From NCBI GenBank assembly GCA_012861695.1, contig JAAOOA010000165.1, positions 496,001-560,000 of the forward strand: a stretch of 64,000 bases of DNA, in the 5' to 3' direction. The notes beneath the pieces were generated by a model. It was given only the letters and a program-made list of their open reading frames with translations, did not search any database and was not told the origin of the DNA. The DNA is from Trematomus loennbergii. Taxonomy: Eukaryota > Chordata > Actinopteri > Perciformes > Nototheniidae. The translations under genes were made by a program, and so were the position numbers. Shown here piece by piece: positions 55,931 through 64,000 of the stretch. Numbering within the stretch: position 1 is the stretch's first letter; every line of letters starts with the position of its first letter.

Positions 55931-56020
55931 CCCATTTTCAAACAGTCTGTTCAGGGAGGAGGAAGTGTTCACCAGCTGCTCTTAAACAGGGACCATAACA
56001 CAGCGTTGTGAAATATAGCT

Positions 56021-57411
56021 GACTGATTCTATAATTTAGGGTGCATTTCACATCAACAAAACAGTACAAAGAAAGTGTTCTTTCTCAATAGAACAATCAG
56101 TGGTTCAAGTTAGTATATTCCTCAGTGTAACATATCCACTAGTTGCAAAGCTTAAACATTTTTTTATTTTATTTTATTTTAAGGGAAAGGATGTTTTCAC
56201 TACTCAGTTTGTCAACTATGTTACGGACAAACTTGATGTCATTACAATCATTTGATGAAGTCCTGCACCTCAAGTAAAATCACATTTGAAAGGCTCTTGA
56301 GTCTATTCTACCATATATCCAAAGATTTTTTAAAGATTAAAAAATAATTGTATTAAAGTTTTGTTTTTTCATGTGATATGTTCAGCACTGTCATTAAGTT
56401 TAGGGATATTTTGTATTATAAAACTACCATACAGGTCATTTTGATAGTTTTAAGAGATGTCATGTAAAACTCCAACCTGTGTAGATATACATTATACTAT
56501 AAAGGATATCAGAAGCACTATTTTAGATATTTTAAATTTGAAAAAATGAGGTGCAACATAGTTGACAATGAAAGTCAAACATTTGACGCAAATAACATAG
56601 TTGACTGGACACATTATTAACCATCAGCACTATGTTCATTTCAAGGCAGAAGTGCAAAATTCCATTGATAATGATGTGTAATGACGTCTACATGTCCTAC
56701 AAATTGTCAACTAGGTTACCTGTCAACTAAGTTACTACAGTTATTACAGTACTGGGTAACTTAGTTGACAGGTAACCTAGTTGACAATTTCCCTATTTTG
56801 ACCCATCATTTCAATGGTAGGCCTTGCCTGGATGACCACATGTCATTTTCTTGAATAGGTTAACATCAACATATAATTGAATTAAAATCATTAAACAATT
56901 GTAAACCATAACAATGTACGTAACATTGTTGATGGTCAATTAATATACTCATTGACAATGTGCTATTATACATAAAATATTGTAAAAAATTAGAGGACAA
57001 TCACCACAGTGTGTTCAAAATGTCTTCTGTTAGTAACATAGTTGACAGAACTTTTGCGGACATTCATATATTAAGATATTTAAATTATTTAAAGGAGGAA
57101 ATTAATTAAAAAGATGTTATTATTCTTTAGTATTTAGACTTTTGAAATACATTTTTTTACTTTAATGGTTTTTATTCATTATTTTGAAACCAAGACACCC
57201 TCAACTGAAAACGCACATAGCAAAAACTGACAATTTAAGAACATCATGACACATTTCAAGCTAAATAAAGCATAGGATGCACATAATGTTTGTGTGATAT
57301 TATAACATGCTTTCCAATAATAGGCAAAATATGATATTTTTGAAGAAAATAGTTAGAATAATTATAATTAATCAATGGACATGGAATGTACCCTAAATTG
57401 TAGAATCACTC
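56021..57411. mobile_element. 1.39-kb element with eight GTAACATAGTTGAC motifs
   Basis: Inverted ends of 27 bp, GASTGATTCTAYAATTTAGG-type, continuing GTRCATT, flanked by AGCT on both sides. The paralogue at 6945 has no insert. Inside, GTAAC(A/T/C)TAGTTGAC occurs forward at about 56553, 56593, 56756, 56772 and 57033, and inverted at 56211, 56706 and 56722. The middle four form a central hairpin. No coding frame of note, and the superfamily is not recognised. Confidence 0.8.
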
Positions 57412-57614
57412 AGCTATAAATCTCCAGATGTGTAAAGAGATGTCCTTTATGTATTGAGAACATATTCTACTTATGCTCAATACAATATTTGAAAAGCCTC
57501 TTGGATCAGCTGTAAAATGCATCGTCACAAAGTTAAATAACAAGCCTCAATAGTTCTTCCTCCACTTCCTCTTTGCAAACTGCCACTGAGAGGTGGACCA
57601 CACTGTAAGAGAAG

Positions 57615-57628
57615 AGTTTCCATTTCCC
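57615..57628 (+). promoter_or_regulatory. ISRE-like site, TRIM unit D
   Basis: AGTTTCCATTTCCC fits AGTTTCNNTTTCNC fully, in the same position as in unit A. Confidence 0.6.
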
Positions 57629-57639
57629 AGAAATCAAAG

Positions 57640-57759
57640 CTGAAGTTTGTCTGAGCGACAGCAGAGCAGCAGCCGAGACAAGTCTCTGTTTCTCTGAAGA
57701 AACACTCACTGAATCCAGAAGCTTTTTATCAACAACACAGCAGGACTCTGCAAACACTG
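57640..57759 (+). other. Noncoding first exon of TRIM unit D
   Basis: Paralogue of 7180-7297, with donor CAAACACTG/GTGAGTAC at 57760. It pairs with the acceptor at about 59540. Confidence 0.5.
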
Positions 57760-58321
57760 GTGAGTACACTACAGACACATCACTACTAAATATTTAGTCA
57801 AAGCTGGATTAAAATCTGAATCTGACTGTATTACATCAGTTTACCATATAAAGAATATTATACTATATAAATGTGTCAGTTAAGATAAAAACCTCAACAT
57901 TTACATTAGCACCAGCCAACAATATAACTACAATGTAAACTCTGGTTAAGTAGGTTAGAGAGCATACAGTCAAAGCTAGCATTAGCTTATGCTAATTTTC
58001 ATATTTCCTGTATTTGAAAACATCTTTATAATTGACTCTATTAAACAAAGTAGAATCTAAATATTAGATTTGTTCTGGACTGTCCAAAGCAAGGGATCTG
58101 GTGTTATGTTGAAAGTGTTGCTTATAAAAAGGCATGACAATTAGATATTTCATTTTATATAATTTGTACACACTGTGGTAAGTAGCCTTGAGCTTTGAAC
58201 CTGTTTCTGTAGTAACTGCTGTCTGCCTTTTGAAGCTGATAATGTTTACTGTTTTTTACTAGCATTAACTTCAGTGATGCTCAGCAGGAGGTTTCACTCC
58301 TCTGTTCAACAACGTGTTTAG

Positions 58322-58914
58322 TGTCACTACCCGATCTGCAGCCCTGCCCTATCTGCAGTGCGCATGTGCGAGATGGTCCGCCATATTTGACATAATATTT
58401 GACAACTACATACGGCAACTCTAATAGGACACTTGACACAGTGGCTTTTGGCAAAGCAGAAAAAGAACCGAGAGAGATTATTGTTATTACAACGTGACTT
58501 CACTATTATTTAACAACTCTTTTTATTGGGTTCTTTTATTTGGGGTTAAGTACATTGTCAGAATAAGTGAGAATGGATTTAACTTCTGTTAGACAGCTAT
58601 CATACTGAATAAATATTTACTGTGAATGTATGCTAAAATGTATAGCATATAGCTGTCTAACAGAAGTTAAATCCATGTCTCACTTATTATGACAATGTAC
58701 TTAACCCCAAATAAAAGAACCCAATAAAAAGAGTTGTTAAATAATAGTGAAGTCACGTTGTAATAACAATAACTCATCTCTCTCTTGTGTGCTTTGCCAA
58801 ATGCCACTGTGTCAAGTGTCCTAGTTGGGTTGCCGTACGGAGTTGTGCAATATGGCGGACCATCTCGCACATGTGCACTGCAGATAGGGCAGGGCGGCAG
58901 ATCGGGTAGTGACA
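58322..58914. mobile_element. Palindromic hairpin MITE, 593 bp
   Basis: Paralogue of 7858-8454, with TTTAG at 58317-58321 and 58915-58919. It lies in the TRIM unit D intron. Confidence 0.8.
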
Positions 58915-58920
58915 TTTAGA

Positions 58921-59160
58921 TTAGATTAGATCAGATTACTCTATTGTCATTACAAAATGCAAGCACAGTGTAACGAAATGAAGGAGGGTCTAACCAGAGT
59001 GCAAAACAGTCAGTTATATACACAATTATCAGAAGTATGTACAAAATAAATGATACAAAAATAAAGGTAAATAGATGGGAAATGTATAAATAAGAATAAA
59101 TACACAGATAATAATAAATACAGTGAATACAGTACTGTATATAAAACAGTAATGTACAAG
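58921..59160 (-). mobile_element. Non-LTR retrotransposon 3' tail
   Basis: Same as 51766-52020, uninterrupted here. Confidence 0.55.
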
Positions 59161-59548
59161 GATGATTGCGCTTCAGCACAGCACACGACAACAACAACTA
59201 GTATTAACTTCAGTGATGCTCAGCAGGAGGTTTCACTCCTCTGTTCAACAACGGCAAAATCCCCCAACAGTATTAGAGCTTACACATTGTGTTTCTTAGA
59301 GTTTAAACTGAATGCTGCTATGATTTTCCAGATTATTTATAATATTAACAAACAGAGAGATTTGTTTAACATTTAACAATAACAGTGTACTGCAAATTTG
59401 AGCAATCTTTCACCCTCCGCATAATCATGATACATCAGCAGAGTTCAGTATCACCATCTATTTGACTTATAGCAAACAGATACAAGAGATTAAATCATAT
59501 ATACATTACAGTTTTTGTTTTTTTCACACGTTTTGTCCTCAGAGAGAC

Positions 59549-61171
59549 ATGTCTGCTGCCAGCTGTCTGCTGACTGAAGATCAGTTTCTGTGCTCCATCT
59601 GTCTGGATGTGTTCACTGATCCAGTCAGCACACCATGTGGACACAACTTCTGTAAAGCCTGCATCTCTCAACACTGGGATACTAAAGTCCCCTATCAGTG
59701 TCCTAACTGTAAAAAGTTATTCCACACAAGCCTGAGCTGCTGGTCAACACTTTCATCTCTGAGATGGCTGCTCAGTTCAGACAGTCAGCTCAACAGAAAG
59801 CCAGCAGCAGCAGCTCAGAGCAACAAGTTGTCAAACCAGGAGAAGTTCCCTGTGACGCTGCACTGGAACCAGACTGAAGGCCCTGAAGTCCTGCCTGGTG
59901 TGTCTGGCCTCCTACTGTGAGACTCACCTGGAGCCTCACTGACAAGGAGGCCCTGAAGAAACATCAGCTGATCGACCCTGAGGAGAACCTGGAAAGCAGG
60001 ATGTGTGTGAAGCACGATAAACTGCTGGAGCTGTTCTGTAAGACCGACCAGGTGTGTGTCTGCATGCTCTGCACTGTTTTAGACCACAAGACACATGATG
60101 TTGTTCCTCTGAAAGAAGAATATGAAGGAAAGAAGGCTGAGCTGGGGAAGACAGAGGCTGAAATTCAGCAGATGATCCAGAAGAGACGACTGAAGATTCA
60201 GGAGATGAATCGCTCAGTGGAGCTCAGTAAGGAAGGAGCAGACAGAGAGATAGCAGATGGTGTTCAGGTCTTCACCGCTCTGAAGGAGTCTGTTGAGAGA
60301 AGCCAGGCCGAGCTCATCGACACCATCAAAGAGAAGCAGAGAGAGACAGAGGAACAGGCTGAAGGCTTCATCAAAGAGCTGGAACAGGAAATCTCTGAGC
60401 TGAAGAAGAGAAGCTCTGAGGTGGAGCAGCTGTCACGCTCTGAAGACCAGCTCCACCTCCTCCAAAGCTTCACGTCCCTGAACGCTGCTCCACCCACCAA
60501 GAACTGGACAGAAGTCAGGGTCCGTCCACCTTCATATGAGGGGACTGTGGGAGAGCTGTGACTCAGCTGGAGGAGACGCTCAGTAAACAGATGAAGAAGC
60601 TGCTTGAGGTGGAGCTGAAGAGGGTCCAGCAGTATGAGGTGGAGGTGACTCTTGATCCTGATACAGCATCCCAGACTCATCCTGTCTGATGATGGAAAAC
60701 AAGTTAAATGGTGATGTGAGGAAGAATCTCCCAGACAATCCAGAGAGATTTGATCTGTGCTGTGTCTTAGCAAAGCAGAGTTTCTCTTCAGGAAGATTTT
60801 ATTACGAGGTTCAGGTTAAAGGGAAGACTGAGTGGATTAGGAGTGGCCAGAGAGTCGATCAACAGGAAGGGATCATCACTGTCTCCTCAGAAAGGTTACT
60901 GGCGATAGGTTGAGGAATGAAAATGAGTACAAAGCTTGTGCTGGTCCTTCAGTCCGTCTCTCTCTGAAGTCTCAGCCTGAGAAGGTGGGGGTGTTTGTGG
61001 ATTATGAGGAGGGTCTGGTCTCCTTTTATGATGTTGATGCTGCAGCTCTGATCTACTCCTTCACTGGCTGCTGCTTCAAAGAGAAACTCTACCCATACTT
61101 TGTCCCAGTCTTAATTATGGTGGTAAAAACTCTGCCCTCTGATCATCTCTCCTGTCAATCACACTGAGTAG
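59549..61171 (+). pseudogene. btr-like TRIM E3 ligase, unit D, multiple frameshifts
   Basis: ATG at 59549 after a TTTGTCCTCAG acceptor. The RING is intact (CSICLDVF to CPNC), then one base is lost near 59715. Further losses are near 59857 in B-box 1, 59938, 60548, 60669 and 60838-60905 in PRY-SPRY. The middle (60000-60545) is a clean frame with B-box 2 (CVKHDKLLELFC, CMLCTVLDHKTHD) and a coiled coil. The stop TAG at 61169 matches copies A and B. It is nearly identical to unit A outside the indels. It is a pseudogene unless the indels are assembly errors. Confidence 0.85.
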
Positions 61172-63130
61172 AACAACCATTTGATTTTCTACAGAAAGAT
61201 TCACTCTCACTAAATGTAATAAATGTATTCAACTGGGGAAGTACATTGTACACATTGTTAATGTTTCAGAATCTGATCACATATGGTTCACCTTGATGAG
61301 ACGCATAAAAACACATAAAATACTGATGAGTATGTTCTAATGTACTCTAGTTTATTCTACGGATTGCACTTCCTGCCGTCATGACTTGAAGTGATCAGAA
61401 AACTATTTACTCAGAAATAAACTTTTGCCACTTCTTTATATGTCAGGGGGACAAAAAAGTATTTATTGTCTCAGAATTGTGTGTTCAAAAAGTGTTTCAT
61501 ACTTGCAGACATTACTAGTGGAAGTAATGCACTCCTTTTTCATTAGTAAAATACTGTATATATATTTTTTTATAATTTTCAATTGAGGGGAAAATGATGG
61601 GTCTCTGGTGTGTTTTAAAGGGGAAGTTCAGGATTGATTATTGAATTATAGTATATTGGTACAAAATGTATTGACAGTTACTTGGAGAATCAACAATATC
61701 TGATCATTAAACATTAGGCTGCAGTGGTTTAACAAACCAGGGAAATTAAAATGTTACATCTCAGCTGTCTGTTGTGTTATGTTAATTGTATTTCGTCCAC
61801 CTCTCTGCACACTGCTTGTAAAGTTGGGAAGTACTTACTGAAGTACATTTTTCACTAGTTCCCAATTTAGGGAAAGTAGCTTAAAAGAATGTACTTGACT
61901 ATTTCCATTTCTACTTAACTATATGTGTCTGATAGATTTGGTTCTTCCCAAGCTTTATAAACTATTTAAAACCCTCTTGGATCAGCTGATCATAGATATT
62001 AAGATTGCTGTATGTGTTTGTTAGAAATAAGGCCATCAACTGGTTAGCTTAGCTTAGCATAAAGACTGGAAACAGGGGAAGACAAAGCCAGCCTGTCCAA
62101 AGGTAACAAAATCCACCTATCAGCAGCTCTGAATCCAGTTTGTTTAATCCATACCAAATCAGAGGAGTAAAAACATCAATAAGACGTTTAACAGGGGATT
62201 ATGGGTCGGGCTATTTCTTGGCTGGGACCAAAACAAGTTGCCAAATTGTTTTTCATTTCAGTTTTCGTACAGAGATATATTAAGTACACTTAAATGTGTA
62301 TTTTGTCACTCACTATTTCCCCCCTTTTCCTAGCATATATGCTAAACTAAGCTAATCTAAGTGTCTGATGGCTGCAGCCTGTGTCAGTGAGAGCGGTCTG
62401 ACTGGTTGGACTGCTTCTAATGATTATGATCTCATTCTTCACCTTGAACACACTCCAGCACTGCCTGTACAGGTGAGACTAACTGACTGCAAACGTCCCA
62501 TCTGACTGGGAGATAAATAAAGGGTTTTGTAAATATCAAAATTACATGAAATATGCTTGTAAAGTCTATTTTATTAATGCCCTGTTAATAACATGGAGCT
62601 TATCATTTGAAATGTCATTATTTTTAAAGAGGTGGATGGTGAATATATTACAATAAAAATGTTTCACTTACATCATGACTTTGTTTTTTATTACAGTACA
62701 CGTTTTCTGAAATGTTATCTTTAAATATACTAACGCATACAGAACAGCACAGAAATGTGTACACTGGTTAAAACCAGGATCATATTCTTGTTTTATTGTC
62801 GACTTATTCGAGTCAAAGGTTTTACAGAGGGGAGTTTTGATATGGGTTTGTACCACGACATAAATCCAGAAAAACTGTCAGCAGCCTTTAAGAAAAATCT
62901 ATTCTCCACATGTTTTTTAGGGAAACAGATGTTATAATCCTTAACGCAATCATCAATAATCAGTCTATACATCTGGCTATTGATGATATATGAACAAACC
63001 ACTCAGAGTACAGATGGGAGTGAAACTCATTTTGAGAAAAAAAAGGCCTTGTATTGTGAATTTACATTTTGCAGTACACAGGTAATTAAGTTAAACAAAT
63101 AGTAACTAATTCATATGACCACTTTTTGTA
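61172..63130. other. 3' flank of TRIM unit D
   Basis: Matches 14496-16500 almost throughout. It holds the third 146-bp insert copy at 62359-62504. The paralogy ends near 63130. Confidence 0.6.
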
Positions 63131-63760
63131 TTAGATTCTAATTTAATCTGGCATTATTTAATGATAACATAGTAAGGAATCAAAATAGCCCAACCTTTCA
63201 AAACTGTCAACCAATGGTGACATACCTTCACCTGTTAGCGACACAATGCTTGAATAGCACGTTCTCTAACAGGGAGTTGGCTCAAGGAGTAAGAGGTTAA
63301 AATAAGGGCAGTGTCTGCAAGATTCAATACAACCTGTCTGCACTGAGTAAACTAAAATATGATATGAGACAGTGAACAAATGTGCAATCTCATAGTACGT
63401 CCCAACACACACAATATGTCTAAGAATACTTCAGTTGTACAGTGTGCATGAGGTCAAAGGTTATATTTCAATGTGTGTTCATTGAATTATACTGGAAGTA
63501 GTGTATCAGGTTGTTTCTGCTGCACTTTTTCTTAATGTCTTTCATTTTTGTAAAGCACTTTGAATTACCTTGTGTTGAAAGATGCTATATAAATAAACTT
63601 GCCTTGCCTCATTATGTCTCTACAAATAATTTAGTCATTATTTATGTTCTTTCTCAGGGTGACTGTAATATGTGTCCAGGGTTTTTGGCACATTTAGAAA
63701 TGTCTATTAATGTTCACTCTACCTCTGAATATATAAATACATAAATGTGCATGTTGACTC
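63131..63760. other. Noncoding stretch with a LINE 3' end
   Basis: TTTTTGTAAAGCACTTTGAA and GATGCTATATAAATAAACTT at 63545-63600 are a typical fish LINE 3' end; a shorter relative is at 17470-17500. No gene was recognised. Confidence 0.5.
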
Positions 63761-63762
63761 AC

Positions 63763-63804
63763 CCACATCCTTGTTGGCCCTCCACAGGAGCTCAGAGACG
63801 GCTC
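63763..63804 (-). CDS. Astacin propeptide exon, 42 bp
   Basis: Minus strand, acceptor TTTTCTCTCAG, donor GTGAGT. It reads AVSELLWRANKDV and leaves one G, which fits the phase-1 exon at 25641-25793. Such short propeptide exons are expected just before the NADPC exon in six-cysteine astacins. Its flank at 63850-63925 matches 26255-26340. Confidence 0.6.
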
Positions 63805-63944
63805 CTGAGAGAAAACCTGCTCATTAGGAAAGTGTTGTAAATACAAAGTAAAATATATACGTAATATATATGTATAATGTATATATATATGAAGCAATGA
63901 TTAAATGTCCTTTTACAGAAGCTTCATTGAATGCACAATTTTAT

Positions 63945-64000
63945 CGTCATACCTTTAAACTGTAACAATAATTTTTCACAACATGCACCTGGTCTCCCCT
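63945..64000. mobile_element. Fragment related to the piggyBac-like element
   Basis: CTGTAACAATAAT and ACAACATGCACCTGGTCTCC match 18868-18906 and run off the window edge. Confidence 0.5.

Overview
This is a teleost fish genomic window. The evidence is spliced genes with long introns, (TG)n and (TA)n microsatellites, tRNA-derived fish SINEs, a Gmr1-type Ty3/gypsy element, PIF/Harbinger and hAT elements, and two gene families expanded in fishes: bloodthirsty-like (btr) TRIM ubiquitin ligases and six-cysteine astacin (hatching-enzyme-like) metalloproteases. The species cannot be fixed from the sequence.

Layout. 1-6.3 kb: transposon fragments, a 105-bp minisatellite, a two-exon zinc-ribbon gene on the minus strand and AT-rich local duplications. 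6.3-16.5 kb: TRIM unit A (plus strand), with an ISRE-like promoter site, a noncoding first exon and a long intron holding a 0.6-kb hairpin MITE and a 3.8-kb foldback element, then a single broken coding exon. 16.5-22 kb: nested MITEs, a piggyBac-like element split by a hAT element, SINE and LINE pieces. 22-26 kb: scrambled pieces of a TRIM gene (C-terminal half lying before the N-terminal half) and of an astacin gene. 26.4-30 kb: a TTAA-flanked element split by a Harbinger element. 30-32 kb: a paralogue of 17.4-20.4 kb that lacks the piggyBac-like insertion. 32.4-39.6 kb: a MITE containing a second copy of itself and a nearly intact Gmr1-like LTR retrotransposon. 39.9-41 kb: two astacin exons. 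43.9-46.1 kb: a hAT element with a broken transposase. 47.1-52.6 kb: TRIM unit C, reduced to a RING-only reading frame, with a Harbinger and a foldback element upstream. 52.8-55.4 kb: a four-exon astacin pseudogene (minus). 55.2-63.1 kb: TRIM unit D, broken by indels. 63.8 kb: an astacin propeptide exon.

TRIM genes lie on the plus strand and astacin exons on the minus strand, interleaved in a segmentally duplicated array. The paralogous copies give empty sites, so many insertions can be delimited to the base with their target-site duplications. No TRIM or astacin copy is complete here. The best-preserved parts are a 256-residue coiled-coil/PRY-SPRY half at 22.9-23.7 kb, a RING domain at 52.4 kb and the astacin exons at 25.7 and 40-40.7 kb. 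The ISRE-like promoter site points to an interferon-responsive TRIM family.

Most of the window is mobile DNA. The most unusual items are the Gmr1-type element (integrase before reverse transcriptase), the foldback elements, a 1.4-kb element carrying eight copies of a 14-bp motif, and a 146-bp insert with an 11-bp target duplication.
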